Positions 1 to 9,056 are shown, counted from the first letter of the stretch. The stretch: DNA of 64,000 nt from an uncultured Cohaesibacter sp. (GCF_963676485.1 NZ_OY781115.1:1-64000); one strand, 5' to 3'. Made by a program: numbers and translations. The notes: generated by a model not told the origin, from the letters alone.

Positions 1-1304
1 CCGAGCGCGTGCGCGCCGGTGCGTCCGATTTCAAAAACCGCCTTTCAGCCGACACAAAGGTCGTTGCGGTTGATGACTACACGGTCGATTTCATCACCAC
101 CAAGCCGAACCCGATCCTGCACTATACATGGGCCAACTGGTACATCATGTCCCGCTCATGGGCTGAAGCCCATGGCATCGGTGCACCGGAAAAAGGCGGC
201 GAAGACGAGAGCTTTGCCACACTGCATGAAAATGGCACCGGTCCATTTGTCCTCACCAAGCGCGAGCCGGGTGTCAAAACCGTGCTGAAGGCCAACACCG
301 ACTGGTGGGGCAAGGGAACAATCCCGACCAATGTGACCGATGTCGTCTATACCCCGGTGCCCAATGCGGCCACCCGTGTGGCGGCGCTGCTATCCAACCA
401 ACTGGATGTGGTTTTCCCAATTCCGGTGCAGGATATCAAGCGCATTGACGCTACGCCGGGCGCGCATATCGAGGCCGGACCAGAAGTCCGCACCATGTAT
501 CTGACCATGAACCAGTGGAAGGACACGCTGCCGGGCTATGATGTTGAAGGCAAGAACCCATTCAAGGATCGCCGCGTGCGCGAGGCAGCCTATCGGGCCA
601 TCAATATCGACATCATCAAGAAAAAAATCATGCGTGGCCGCGCCACACCATCTGCCCTGATGGTCGCACCGGGTGTGAATGGCTATTCCCCCGACTTCAA
701 GCGCTATCCGTATGATCCTGAGAAATCGAAGGAACTGTTGGCCGAAGCCGGATATCCGGACGGGTTCAGCTTCACCTTCCAATGCTCCAACAACATGTAT
801 GTGAATGACGAGGCCATCTGCCTTGCCGTTTCCAACATGCTGGCAAAAGTGGGCATTGATGCGAAAGCCAACGTGCAGTCCAAGGCGCAGTATCTCAAGG
901 CTATCCTTGCACCGAACATGGATTTCGGCATGGCGATGCTCGGCACCACTCCGGCAAGCCTCGATAGCCATATCGCGCTCTATTCGCTGCATATGTGTCC
1001 CCGCGTCTCTCCTGATGCGCCCCTATGGAAAATGGACGGCGACAAGAAGATCGTCGCAGGCAAATCCAACTTTGCTGGCTATTGCAATCCCGAGATTGAC
1101 AAGCTGGCAAACGAGATCCTTTCGACGACCGATCAGGAAAAACGCAATGCACTGATCAAAAAGGCCTGGACGATCACCACCGACGATGTGGCCTATATTC
1201 CGTTGCATCAGTCATGGGGTGCCTGGGGCGTGCGTGACAATGTTTCGCTGAAAGTGCGTTCGGACAATATTTTTGACTGGCGCTACGTCACCATCAAAAA
1301 ATAA
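1..1304 (+). CDS. ABC transporter substrate-binding protein, family 5 (peptide type), 5' truncated by window edge
   Basis: The frame is open from base 3 to the stop at 1304, so the GTG at 9 is not the real start; the N-terminus and signal peptide lie outside the window. About 433 residues are present of a family usually near 530. The text resembles the C-terminal two thirds of SBP_bac_5 (DppA/OppA/nickel-type) proteins: a stretch with FKDRRVREAAYRAINID near residues 183-200 and the ending on DWRYVTIKK. It should act in the periplasm, delivering a ligand to the permeases encoded next. The ligand cannot be read from sequence; di/oligopeptides are the commonest. Two permease genes and a double ATPase follow on the same strand, with a hairpin between this gene and the first permease. 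Confidence 0.9.
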   Translation, partial: ERVRAGASDFKNRLSADTKVVAVDDYTVDFITTKPNPILHYTWANWYIMSRSWAEAHGIGAPEKGGEDESFATLHENGTGPFVLTKREPGVKTVLKANTDWWGKGTIPTNVTDVVYTPVPNAATRVAALLSNQLDVVFPIPVQDIKRIDATPGAHIEAGPEVRTMYLTMNQWKDTLPGYDVEGKNPFKDRRVREAAYRAINIDIIKKKIMRGRATPSALMVAPGVNGYSPDFKRYPYDPEKSKELLAEAGYPDGFSFTFQCSNNMYVNDEAICLAVSNMLAKVGIDAKANVQSKAQYLKAILAPNMDFGMAMLGTTPASLDSHIALYSLHMCPRVSPDAPLWKMDGDKKIVAGKSNFAGYCNPEIDKLANEILSTTDQEKRNALIKKAWTITTDDVAYIPLHQSWGAWGVRDNVSLKVRSDNIFDWRYVTIKK

Positions 1305-1311
1305 CACTCCT

Positions 1312-1344
1312 GCCGGGCCGCCATCGCGTGGCCCGGCTTTCTTT
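1312..1344 (+). terminator. Intercistronic hairpin with T-run after the binding-protein gene
   Basis: Arms GCCGGGCC (1312-1319) and GGCCCGGC (1330-1337) are perfectly complementary around a 10-base loop and are followed by TTTCTTT (1338-1344). This has the form of a rho-independent terminator. Placed between binding-protein and permease genes of one operon, it is probably a partial terminator that lets the binding protein be made in excess. The last part is inference. Confidence 0.7.
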
Positions 1345-1364
1345 CCCGACATGAAACCGGTTCC

Positions 1365-2339
1365 ATGATCAGATTTCTTCTCCAACGCCTTCTTCAGGCA
1401 GCGACAGTGCTGATTGTTGTCGCATTGCTGGCCTTTGTGATGTTTCGCTATGCGGGTGATCCTGTTGCCCAAATGGTTTCTCAGGACACCGGCTTTGCCG
1501 ACCGCGAGGCCCTGCGCGAGGCGCTGGGGTTGAACGACCCTCTGCTCGCCCAGTTCGGGCATTTTGTCATGCGGGTGTTGCAGGGCAATTTCGGCCTTTC
1601 CTATCAAATGGGCCAACCGGTTTCCACCTTGCTGGCCGATCGGCTGCCTGCATCGCTGGAACTCAGCTTGGTGGCCTTTTCCATCGCGCTCGCCATTGGC
1701 ATCCCGGCCGGCGTCTATTCCGGTCTCAAGCCCAACAGCTGGCTAGCGCGCATTTTGATGATTGTCTCGCTGGCGGGGATCTCGCTACCCACCTTCTTCA
1801 TCGGCATTATGCTGATCCTTTATTTCGGGGTCGAGTTAAGCCTGTTCCCCACCTTCGGGCGTGGCGAAACGGTTGATCTGGGCTGGTGGACGACGGGGCT
1901 TTTGACCAAGACCGGCTGGCAATCCATCGTGCTGCCTGCCTTCACGCTGGGGCTGTTCCAGATGACCTTCATCATGCGGTTGGTGCGGGCCGAAATGCTC
2001 GAAGTGCTGCGCACGGACTATATCAAGTTTGCCCGCGCACGCGGCATTGCCAGCTTCCGAATCCATTTCGGTCATGCGCTGAAAAACACGCTGGTGCCGG
2101 TGATGACGATTGCCGGATTGCAACTTGGGTCGATTATCGCCTTTGGCATTGTTACCGAAAGCGTCTTCCAGTGGCCCGGTATCGGCCTGCTGTTCCTGCA
2201 GGCCATCTCGACGGTGGATATTCCTGTCATGTCCACCTATCTGCTGTTGGTGGCCCTGATCTTTGTGACGATCAATTTCATTGTCGATCTTCTCTATTTC
2301 CTTGTCGATCCGCGTTTGCGGGCCATGAACAAGTCGTGA
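1365..2339 (+). CDS. ABC transporter permease, DppB/OppB type
   Basis: 324 residues with the usual N-terminal start of DppB-type permeases (MIRFLLQRLLQAATVL, membrane segment at residues 8-28), an early periplasmic part, then about five further hydrophobic segments. The EAA-type loop that docks on the ATPase is seen around residues 220-240 (ARARGIASFRIHFGHALKN). It ends in the family's typical LVDPRLR. It should form the inner-membrane channel with the next gene. The ATG at 1365 lies 61 bases after the binding-protein stop; no better start is seen. Confidence 0.92.
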   Translation: MIRFLLQRLLQAATVLIVVALLAFVMFRYAGDPVAQMVSQDTGFADREALREALGLNDPLLAQFGHFVMRVLQGNFGLSYQMGQPVSTLLADRLPASLELSLVAFSIALAIGIPAGVYSGLKPNSWLARILMIVSLAGISLPTFFIGIMLILYFGVELSLFPTFGRGETVDLGWWTTGLLTKTGWQSIVLPAFTLGLFQMTFIMRLVRAEMLEVLRTDYIKFARARGIASFRIHFGHALKNTLVPVMTIAGLQLGSIIAFGIVTESVFQWPGIGLLFLQAISTVDIPVMSTYLLLVALIFVTINFIVDLLYFLVDPRLRAMNKS

Positions 2340-2346
2340 GCGTGTG

Positions 2347-3330
2347 ATGACCCCGGAAAAAATGACGGTTTCCCCCGAAAAGCTGGCCGAAGCGCAAAAA
2401 ATGGCTCAAGAACAAAACAGGTCCCTGCTGGTCAAATTCTTTGACAGCGATGCCTTCTACAAATTCCGTACCTCGCCGATCACCGTGGCTGCAGCGTTGT
2501 GCGCACTGGTGTTGTTTGGCGCATCCCTGGGGGCGGCGTTCTTTGCACCGTTCGATCCCTTCGACAAGGCAAGCATCGACCTGCTCAATTCGCTGCTGCC
2601 CCCCGCATGGCAGGAAGGGGGCGACCCGATGTTCCTGTTGGGTACGGACGATCAGGGCCGCGATATGCTGAGCGCCATTCTCTATGGCACCCGGACCTCG
2701 GTCATGGTGGGCGCGGTGTCTGTTTCGCTTGCGGTGATCATCGGTATTTTCTTTGGCCTGATCGCTGGCTATTTTGGGGGGCTGGCGGATGCCCTGATCA
2801 TGCGGCTGGTGGATATCCAGATGACCTTTCCCGCCATTATGGTGGCGTTGCTGATCGATGGTGTCACACGCAGCTTCCTGCCGCGCGAGCTACATGACAG
2901 TCTGGCGATTTTCGTCATCATCCTGGCAATGGCCCAGTCGATCTGGCCACAGGTCGCCCGCACCGTCCGCGCCTCTACCATGGTGGAAAAGGGGCGCGAA
3001 TATGTGCAGGCCGCGCAAGTGATCGGGCGCAGTTCCATCATCATCATGATGCGCCATGTGCTGCCAAATGTGCTGGGGCCGGTGCTCGTCATCGCGACAA
3101 TCAATCTCGGCGTTGCCATTCTGGGTGAAGCCACGCTGAGCTTTCTCGGCGTCGGCATTCCCGCAAGCGAACCATCCCTTGGCACCCTCATCCGCATTGG
3201 CAACAATTATGTCTTTTCGGGAGAGCGCTGGATGTTGATCTATCCCGGCCTGACACTGGCCCTTCTCGTTCTGTCCATCAATCTGCTGGGAGACTGGCTG
3301 CGCGATGTCCTCGACCCCAAACTGCGATAA
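2347..3330 (+). CDS. ABC transporter permease, DppC/OppC type
   Basis: About 327 residues. An N-terminal cytoplasmic segment (1-45) precedes a first membrane helix near 50-70, then the DppC-type region GTDDQGRDMLSAILYGTR and five more helices. The EAA loop lies near residues 220-245 (AAQVIGRSSIIIMMRHVLPN). The C-terminus LGDWLRDVLDPKLR is the family's usual end. GTG at 2344 and ATG at 2347 are adjacent in frame; ATG is preferred. Only a few bases separate it from the upstream permease, so the two are co-translated and form the heterodimeric channel. Confidence 0.92.
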   Translation: MTPEKMTVSPEKLAEAQKMAQEQNRSLLVKFFDSDAFYKFRTSPITVAAALCALVLFGASLGAAFFAPFDPFDKASIDLLNSLLPPAWQEGGDPMFLLGTDDQGRDMLSAILYGTRTSVMVGAVSVSLAVIIGIFFGLIAGYFGGLADALIMRLVDIQMTFPAIMVALLIDGVTRSFLPRELHDSLAIFVIILAMAQSIWPQVARTVRASTMVEKGREYVQAAQVIGRSSIIIMMRHVLPNVLGPVLVIATINLGVAILGEATLSFLGVGIPASEPSLGTLIRIGNNYVFSGERWMLIYPGLTLALLVLSINLLGDWLRDVLDPKLR

Positions 3331-3339
3331 GGCCAGATC

Positions 3340-5019
3340 ATGACTTTGCTTACCATTGAAAATCTGACCGTGGAATATCCGGGCCGCAAATCCACCTTTA
3401 CGGCAACCAGGGATGTCTCGCTAACCGTCGAGCGCGGCGAAATCGTCGGCCTGGTGGGAGAATCCGGTGCGGGAAAATCGACCATCGGCACTGCGGTGAT
3501 CGGTCTGCTGGACCGCCCTGGCCGTGTCGCAAAAGGCCGGATCGAGCTCGATGGCGAGGATATCGCCTCGATTGATGACTTGCGCGGTGGCCGGATCTCG
3601 ATGATCTTTCAGGACCCGTTGACCAGCCTCAATCCGCTTTACACGATTGAAAAGCAACTGGTCGAAACCATCCGCACCCATCGTTCCATCAGCAAGCATG
3701 CTGCCTTTATCGAGGCACTCGAACTGCTGAAATCTGTGGGGATACGGGATGCAGAGACACGCATTCATCAATATCCGCACCAATTTTCCGGCGGCATGCG
3801 CCAGCGCGTTGTTATCGCCCTTGCGCTCTGCTCCCGGCCTGATCTGATCATCGCGGATGAACCAACTACGGCGCTCGATGTTTCCGTACAGGCGCAAATT
3901 CTGGAGCTGATCCGCGATCTGGCACAACAGCACAAGGTCGGCATCATTCTGGTGACCCACGATATGGGGGTCATTTCGCAAACCGCCGATCGTGTCGCGG
4001 TGATGTATCATGGCAAGCTGGTGGAGATGGGGCCTACAAAGGACATCATCCATAGCCCGCAGCATGCCTATACCCAAAGCCTGATTGCCGCCGTGCCGCG
4101 TGGCGATCTGAAGCTGGAGCGGTTTCCGCGTGTTTCCTATTCAGAAACAGGCGCGCAAGAGCAGGAAGAATTCAACCTTTCCAGCCACTGGCTCGGCGCC
4201 GCTGGTGAAGTGCCCGCGACCGCAAGTGATGAACCGCTGGTGCGCGTGGAAAATCTCGGCATCCGCTTTCCCACGGTCAACGCCATTCTGCCCGCCAACC
4301 GGCGCTATATTCAGGCAGCGAAGGGCGTCAGTTTTGATATCAAACAGGGCGAAGTGCTGGGACTGGTGGGGGAATCCGGCAGCGGCAAATCCACTGTCGC
4401 CCGTATGCTTTCAGGTATCTACAAGCCCGACGAAGGGTCGATCACCTTTGACGGACAAGACCTTTCGCAGATCAAGAGCCGCAAAGAGCGTCAGGCAATC
4501 CGCCGCCAGATCCAGATGATTTTTCAGGACCCCTACTCCTCGCTCAATCCCCGCATGCGGGTGGATGATATCGTCGCCGAGCCGATCTACCATAACCGGC
4601 TTGTCACAAGCTCAGGCGAGATCAAATCCATCGTGCATGATCTGCTCGATGTTGTTGGCCTTGGAGCGGCTGCGGGGCGCAAATTCCCCCACGAGTTTTC
4701 CGGCGGTCAACGACAGCGCATTTCCATCGCGCGGGCACTGGCAACCCGCCCGAGATTTCTGATTTGCGACGAACCAACCTCGGCACTGGATGTATCCATT
4801 CAAGCGCAGATCCTCAATCTTCTCAAAGATCTGCGCGAGGCGCTCAATCTCAGTGTTCTGTTCATCAGCCACGATCTGCCCGTTGTGCGGCAAATGTGTG
4901 ATCGCGTCGCAGTGATGCGCCATGGCGAGATTTGCGAGCTGGCTGAAACAGAAACCCTGTTTGACAGCCCGAGCGACGACTACACCAAAGAGCTCATCCG
5001 CCTCATGCCGCAAATCTGA
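3340..5019 (+). CDS. Fused double ABC ATPase for peptide-type importer (DppD-DppF fusion)
   Basis: 559 residues holding two complete nucleotide-binding domains. First half: Walker [10 protein letters not shown] near residue 41, signature FSGGMRQRV near 149, Walker B LIIADEP shortly after. Second half: Walker [10 protein letters not shown] near 344, signature FSGGQRQRI near 453, Walker B FLICDEP. In many bacteria these are two genes (DppD and DppF); one-polypeptide versions such as YejF/GsiA types are well known. It should power the permease pair encoded just upstream (9-base gap). All motifs look intact. Confidence 0.93.
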   Translation: MTLLTIENLTVEYPGRKSTFTATRDVSLTVERGEIVGLVGESGAGKSTIGTAVIGLLDRPGRVAKGRIELDGEDIASIDDLRGGRISMIFQDPLTSLNPLYTIEKQLVETIRTHRSISKHAAFIEALELLKSVGIRDAETRIHQYPHQFSGGMRQRVVIALALCSRPDLIIADEPTTALDVSVQAQILELIRDLAQQHKVGIILVTHDMGVISQTADRVAVMYHGKLVEMGPTKDIIHSPQHAYTQSLIAAVPRGDLKLERFPRVSYSETGAQEQEEFNLSSHWLGAAGEVPATASDEPLVRVENLGIRFPTVNAILPANRRYIQAAKGVSFDIKQGEVLGLVGESGSGKSTVARMLSGIYKPDEGSITFDGQDLSQIKSRKERQAIRRQIQMIFQDPYSSLNPRMRVDDIVAEPIYHNRLVTSSGEIKSIVHDLLDVVGLGAAAGRKFPHEFSGGQRQRISIARALATRPRFLICDEPTSALDVSIQAQILNLLKDLREALNLSVLFISHDLPVVRQMCDRVAVMRHGEICELAETETLFDSPSDDYTKELIRLMPQI

Positions 5020-5057
5020 CCCATTTATCGCAGCTTCGAGCGCATCCCAACCAGAGA

Positions 5058-5399
5058 CTAGGCACCCAAATAGCCTTCCAACAAGAGCTTTGTCTTGGCG
5101 ATCTTCTCCATGTCCCTGTCCAGCTCTGAGAGCTTTTCGCGGATACGATCTTGCAGCGCGGCGCAGGGCTTCTCGCCCCGCTCACCCGGCAGCGGACATG
5201 TTATCAAAGGGCGGATTTGATCCAGTGTCATGCCCACATGATTGAGTAACAGGATGCGGTCTACAATCACCATATCCTGTTTTGAATAGTGGCGATAACC
5301 TGCTTTCGTCCGGTCTGGTTTTAGCAAGCCTTGCGCCTCATAGTAGCGCAACATGCGAGCGCTCACACCCGTGCGTCTGGACAGTTCCTGAATTTGCAT
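5058..5399 (-). CDS. MerR family transcriptional regulator
   Basis: 113 residues. The N-terminal winged HTH is clear (MQIQELSRRTGVSARMLRYYEAQGLL, then AGYRHYS), followed by a helix and a C-terminal coiled-coil dimerisation segment near residues 80-110. A short loop carries two cysteines (C in LITCPL and in EKPCAAL), as in many uncharacterised MerR proteins; no classical metal site can be assigned. It is divergent from the EthD-domain gene at 5484, and the intervening promoter has the MerR layout (see next entry), so it probably controls that gene and itself. Inducer unknown. Confidence 0.9.
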   Translation of the reverse strand: MQIQELSRRTGVSARMLRYYEAQGLLKPDRTKAGYRHYSKQDMVIVDRILLLNHVGMTLDQIRPLITCPLPGERGEKPCAALQDRIREKLSELDRDMEKIAKTKLLLEGYLGA

Positions 5400-5407
5400 A
5401 ATGATCC

Positions 5408-5439
5408 TTGACCTTGACAGTACTGTTAAAGTCTATGCT
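5408..5439 (+). promoter_or_regulatory. MerR-type promoter with over-long spacer and dyad operator
   Basis: A -35 like TTGACC (5408-5413) and a -10 like TATGCT (5434-5439) are 20 bases apart, longer than the normal 17. Between them lies the imperfect dyad TTGACAGTACTGTTAA (5414-5429) whose core ACAGTACTGT is perfectly palindromic. MerR-family activators are known to untwist promoters with 19-20 base spacers by binding such a dyad. The arrangement therefore fits control of the EthD gene by the divergent MerR protein. Confidence 0.65.
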
Positions 5440-5483
5440 CGAATCTTCCTGGTAACAAGCACCAAATCACAAAGGAAAATCTG

Positions 5484-5855
5484 ATGCTGAAACTGATCAT
5501 GTGCACCAAGCGCCTCCCTCATTTAAGTCGGGAAGAATTCGACCATCACTGGCTCCATATTCACGGCCCACTTGTCCGCAAGCACGCTCAACTGCTTGGC
5601 ATTCGTCGTTATATACAGACCACTCCACTGGCCAACAGAGACGCACAACGGGCCATTCAGCAGGGGCGAGGCGCGTTGAGCACGGATTATGATGGATGCG
5701 CTGAATTGTGGTGGGATAATCTTGAGAGCCACTATGCAGCACGCTCAACGCCGGAAGGTTTAGCTGCACTGAAAGAACTGGTAGCGGATGAACAACGCTT
5801 TGTTGATCTGAGCCAGACCGAGCTTTGGTATGGGACAGAAAGAACCATCGTTTAG
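5484..5855 (+). CDS. EthD-domain (ferredoxin-like fold) protein
   Basis: 123 residues. The start MLKLIMCTKRLPHLSREEFD, followed by HHWLHIHGPLVRKHA, is the pattern of EthD-type small dimeric alpha/beta-barrel proteins. Members include accessory proteins of ether-degrading P450 systems and decarboxylase/lactone-handling enzymes, so the reaction cannot be named. It is monocistronic and divergent from the MerR gene, whose operator lies 45-75 bases upstream of its ATG. The sequence AAAGGA just before the start serves as ribosome-binding site. Confidence 0.8.
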   Translation: MLKLIMCTKRLPHLSREEFDHHWLHIHGPLVRKHAQLLGIRRYIQTTPLANRDAQRAIQQGRGALSTDYDGCAELWWDNLESHYAARSTPEGLAALKELVADEQRFVDLSQTELWYGTERTIV

Positions 5856-5864
5856 CGAGGGCGT

Positions 5865-6060
5865 CTTGTCCAAGGTCAGATCAGAAACAGCCTTACTCAA
5901 ACGCTCATTCAATTTCTGAAGTCGCTTGAGTTTCTTAAGCTGATCTGCAGTCATCACACCATATTTTTCCTTCCCATTGAGCGGCAGGTGATTGCAACAA
6001 TCGCTGAGAGGGCTCGGTAGTAGGTTTGTTCTATCACTCCGAATTGCCGGATCGCATCGA
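5865..6060 (-). pseudogene. IS3-family transposase OrfA relic (frameshifted)
   Basis: On the minus strand one frame (about 6060-6005) reads DAIRQFGVIEQTYYR. After a frame change the other frame (5972-5865) reads KEKYGVMTADQLKKLKRL, then LNERLSKAVSDLTLDK. Together these are the central and C-terminal parts of an IS3-type OrfA, whose usual text is EAIRQ.GVTEQTYYRWRKEYG followed by the leucine-zipper region ending DLTLDK. About 30 extra bases and a frameshift break it between TYYR and KEKYG. No OrfB (DDE) part and no terminal inverted repeats were found, so this is a fossil fragment. Confidence 0.7.
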
Positions 6061-6127
6061 GAAGAATCAATTCTTGCCCTCAATGACTTGAAGGTCGCAG
6101 TGCTTTCGTGCCTTAGAGCACCGGTTG

Positions 6128-7612
6128 TCACTGTCTGCGTGATGAGAGAGCAACCACTCCGGCTGCCACCAGCCCCAAAATTCCTGCAAACACAACCGCA
6201 AGGGAGAAGCCGTGCGTGAAGGCATCTGCCAGCATCGCTTTGAACGCCTCAGGAGCGACAGGGAGCATTGATGGCACTTCATGCCGTTGAATGGCGGCGG
6301 CTGCAATAGCGGCAACATCGTCAAGGCCAGATTGTGAGAGCACATTCTTCAGTGAAGAGACGGCCCGTGCGCTCATGATGGTTCCAAGAAGCGCGATACC
6401 GATGGTCATTCCGCCTTGTCGCAAAGCGTTCATCGTTGCCGACGCAGCGCCTGTTCGCTCACGAGGAGCGCTTCCCATCGCGGCAGCTCCGGTTGAGGGC
6501 ACCGCTAGTCCTAGACCGACCCCGAGCAACGCAAAGACTGGGGCCACAATGGGATAAGGGGTCAGTGACGTGAAAGAGACCATGGTCAGCATTGATCCGC
6601 CGATCAGAGCATAGCCAGCGACCATCAACCGGTTCATGCCAAAGCGCCGCGTGAGTTGGCCGAAAATAGATGAGGCCGCGAGCATTGCAGCAAAGACAGG
6701 GGCCATACGCCAGCCAGCTTCCGTGGCCGTCCAGCCCTGTCCACGCTGCAAGAAGAGAGAGAACAGGAACAGGCTCGTATAGCCTGAGAAACCCAGCACG
6801 AATGATGCAAAGTTGGCCGATGCGAAAGCTCTCTGGCGCAGAAGATCAACGGGCAAGACGGGCCGGGAGGTGCGTCTCTCGACGGCGATGAATGCCAGTA
6901 AGGCCAGAGCGGAAATGACCATCGGCACAGTGGTTTCTGGAGCGCTCCAACCCGAATGTCCTGCGTTGATCAAGGACAGCGTCAAGGCTCCAAGAAAGGC
7001 GATACTCAGAATTTGCCCGGCAGGATCAAGAGCGGCGTGGTCCGGATGTGAGCTTTCTTCGATGCCCACAAGCCCAAACACGAGCGCGACGATGCCCAGA
7101 GGAAAGTTGAGCAGAAAGATACTTGGCCAGCCAGCGTAATCAACCAGAAGACCACCCAGCATCGGCCCAAGAATGAGCGAGATCGCGTTAAAGGAGGACC
7201 AGCCGCCGATGACATGGGCACGTTCCACCGGGTCAGGAAACGCCTGGGTCAAGATGGACAGCGCACCGGGAATTACGAGTGCGCCTGCAAGGCCCTGAAG
7301 CGCGCATCCGGCGATCAGCGTGGCAAGTGTACCTGCGGCCGCGCAGATGGCCGATCCAAGCGTGAAGAGAGCCACACCAATAAGCCATGTGCGCTTGCGC
7401 CCATAGCGATCTGCAAGTGGTCCGGCAGACAACATGAACGCCGAAAGACAAAGGGTGTATGTTCCCACCACCCATTGAAGACCAGACAGGCTGGTCCCAA
7501 GGCTTGACTGAATCGCAGGAAGGGCGACGCTCACGATGCTGATCGCGAGTGTCGCCATGAACGTTCCTAAATACACGGCGGCAACGGCCGCCGCCCTTCT
7601 TGATACTGGCAT
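6128..7612 (-). CDS. MFS transporter, DHA2 (EmrB/QacA) drug-exporter family
   Basis: 494 residues from the ATG at 7612. It shows the 14-helix DHA2 pattern, with the family motif ADRYGRKRTWLIG in the first intracellular loop, and ends just after a final helix. A longer frame starts at 7651, but that ATG would sit inside the likely promoter, so 7612 (MPVSRRAAAVAAVYLG) is preferred. It should export hydrophobic or cationic compounds by proton antiport. A perfect TetR-type operator lies 42 bases upstream of the chosen start, and a TetR gene follows further upstream on the same strand, so repression by that protein is likely. Confidence 0.9.
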   Translation of the reverse strand: MPVSRRAAAVAAVYLGTFMATLAISIVSVALPAIQSSLGTSLSGLQWVVGTYTLCLSAFMLSAGPLADRYGRKRTWLIGVALFTLGSAICAAAGTLATLIAGCALQGLAGALVIPGALSILTQAFPDPVERAHVIGGWSSFNAISLILGPMLGGLLVDYAGWPSIFLLNFPLGIVALVFGLVGIEESSHPDHAALDPAGQILSIAFLGALTLSLINAGHSGWSAPETTVPMVISALALLAFIAVERRTSRPVLPVDLLRQRAFASANFASFVLGFSGYTSLFLFSLFLQRGQGWTATEAGWRMAPVFAAMLAASSIFGQLTRRFGMNRLMVAGYALIGGSMLTMVSFTSLTPYPIVAPVFALLGVGLGLAVPSTGAAAMGSAPRERTGAASATMNALRQGGMTIGIALLGTIMSARAVSSLKNVLSQSGLDDVAAIAAAAIQRHEVPSMLPVAPEAFKAMLADAFTHGFSLAVVFAGILGLVAAGVVALSSRRQ

Positions 7613-7653
7613 GATCTCACTAACCTTCTGAATATAATAGAGATGTATCATAA

Positions 7654-7670
7654 TGACCGACCGTCGGTCA
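7654..7670 (-). promoter_or_regulatory. TetR-type palindromic operator upstream of the MFS gene
   Basis: TGACCGAC (7654-7661) and GTCGGTCA (7663-7670) form a perfect 8-1-8 palindrome, close to operators of many TetR repressors of drug exporters. On the minus strand its left end supplies a -35 like TTGACC (7672-7667), with an ATACAT-like -10 about 17 bases later. A repressor here would directly block transcription of the exporter. Confidence 0.7.
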
Positions 7671-7946
7671 ATTGATTCGCGCTGTTTCGCTCCGTCACCG
7701 GTCGCAAGACGGACTCCGCCGCATTTTCAGAAGAAATGGCTCAGGCAGTTCCAACGGGGCGCGTGGCTCAGAAAATTTCATAGGCGGCGCTGCTAAAACA
7801 GCTTTGCGGCCATCAGATACAAATCGAAGTCATGTTGTTGACGTTTGAGGGGAAAGGCAGAGGACCTGTAAAGCGCAGTATTAATAAGCGCCAATATACT
7901 GCCATTGATGACGCAACGCGCATGTGGGCATTCCAGGTCAAATAGG
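7671..7946. other. Intergenic, no gene seen
   Basis: Between the exporter operator and the TetR stop codon no reading frame with recognisable product, no clear hairpin with T-run and no repeat was found. Short frames here lack a ribosome-binding site. Confidence 0.5.
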
Positions 7947-8582
7947 CTATTTAGTCGACGCTTTGAGCCGCGGTAGCATGCACAGACAGGCATCGGAAAC
8001 ATGCCGCGCAAAGGACGTGCAGTCCGTTGTTTTGGACGCGATGATGTCATCGGCCGCACCATGAACACCTGAGTAGATCAACGACGCCACGATCCTCGGC
8101 TGTTCAGGTGCCCAGACACCAGCCAGCACGCCTCCTTCTATGATTTCCAGGAGCTGGTCTAGAAGGGCGCTCTTCTCTTGGTTGGCGCGGTCGTGATGGT
8201 GGTGATTTGTGTAAACGATATCGTGTGTGCGGTATGTCTTCACATATGTTTCGATGTTCGCGTGGATCCAGACGCGAAGTCGTTCCTCCCAATCATCTGG
8301 TGAACAGCTGTCGATCGCTTCCTGAACGGAGTCCAGAAAACTCTCAGTATAACGTTTCGCCAAAGCCTCCAACATCTCGTTCTTGGATGTAAAGTAATGA
8401 TAGAAGGTACCCTTGGCTACGCTGGCAGCTTCGACGATCTCGTTTACCGTCGTTGCATCGACCCCTTGCGACAAAAACAGCTTTTCCGCCGCCGACATGA
8501 GTTCATCCAGTCTGACTTCCGCAGGCTTGGTTCTGGGAGCGCCAGAAAGTTCGGCTGATCTATTTTTTGCTTTGTGTCTCAT
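7947..8582 (-). CDS. TetR/AcrR family transcriptional regulator
   Basis: 211 residues. The HTH is at about residues 27-72: LMSAAEKLFLSQGVDATTVNEIV, then VAKGTFYHYFTSKNEML, the standard TetR pattern. The rest is an all-helical ligand domain with an unusual histidine run (NHHHHD) near residue 125. It lies upstream of and co-oriented with the DHA2 exporter, and a TetR-type palindrome precedes that exporter; regulation of the exporter is the natural inference. A ligand cannot be predicted. Confidence 0.9.
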   Translation of the reverse strand: MRHKAKNRSAELSGAPRTKPAEVRLDELMSAAEKLFLSQGVDATTVNEIVEAASVAKGTFYHYFTSKNEMLEALAKRYTESFLDSVQEAIDSCSPDDWEERLRVWIHANIETYVKTYRTHDIVYTNHHHHDRANQEKSALLDQLLEIIEGGVLAGVWAPEQPRIVASLIYSGVHGAADDIIASKTTDCTSFARHVSDACLCMLPRLKASTK

Positions 8583-9056
8583 ATCCCTTTGTTACTCCAA
8601 ACAGGATACCGAAGGGTAGTCCATTTCGGGCGGATGTCGATAGATGACAATATTTGTTCCCATCACCATCCAATTCGATATGCCAGAATTGCGCAAAAAT
8701 CACCGACTTTTTCAGTAAAATATACTGCAACGGGCTGCAAATCTCTTCTTTTCTAAAACAAGGACGCAGAAATGGCGAGCTTATTTGGCGCTGAGTTTGT
8801 TTGAAGCCACATACGCTTCTTCCATTGATAGCTTTTGCATAGCTAGACAATTTGAAACAACCTGTTGCAAATGCATAAAAGTCTGATACGGTGCCTGTGA
8901 CCACATCATAGGACCGCTTCATCGAGACAAGACTGCTTCAACTTGAAGCAAGCTTGATTTCGTCATTCCGAACCCTGCCATTCGGACAGATGCGGAGCGT
9001 GCTCGTCCAAACTCCACCTGCCAGAATGCCTTAACGAAGCAAGGAGGGATTATCCC
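8583..9056 (+). promoter_or_regulatory. Leader and probable promoter of the ABC exporter pair
   Basis: About 470 bases without a convincing gene. A candidate promoter is TTGAAA (8852-8857), a 16-base spacer and CATAAA (8874-8879), with the A/T-rich TTGCAAATGCAT between. An excellent ribosome-binding site AAGGAGGG sits about 9 bases before the ATG at 9057. An iron-type operator (Fur, RirA or Irr) would be expected from the neighbouring genes, but no clean consensus was seen. Confidence 0.4.

Noticed and set aside
5760-6131. 123-codon open frame on the minus strand as a complete gene
   Set aside because: Only its middle resembles a protein (IS3 OrfA), the matching N-terminal part lies in another frame, and its end overlaps the EthD gene. 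It was reported as a relic instead.
7613-7651. N-terminal extension of the MFS protein to 7651
   Set aside because: The extended ATG would overlap the likely -10 region and has no ribosome site; the family's usual start fits 7612.
8560-8922. 120-codon open frame on the minus strand upstream of the ABC pair
   Set aside because: It overlaps the TetR start, has unusual composition and no recognised domain or ribosome site. The region is better explained as promoter and leader.
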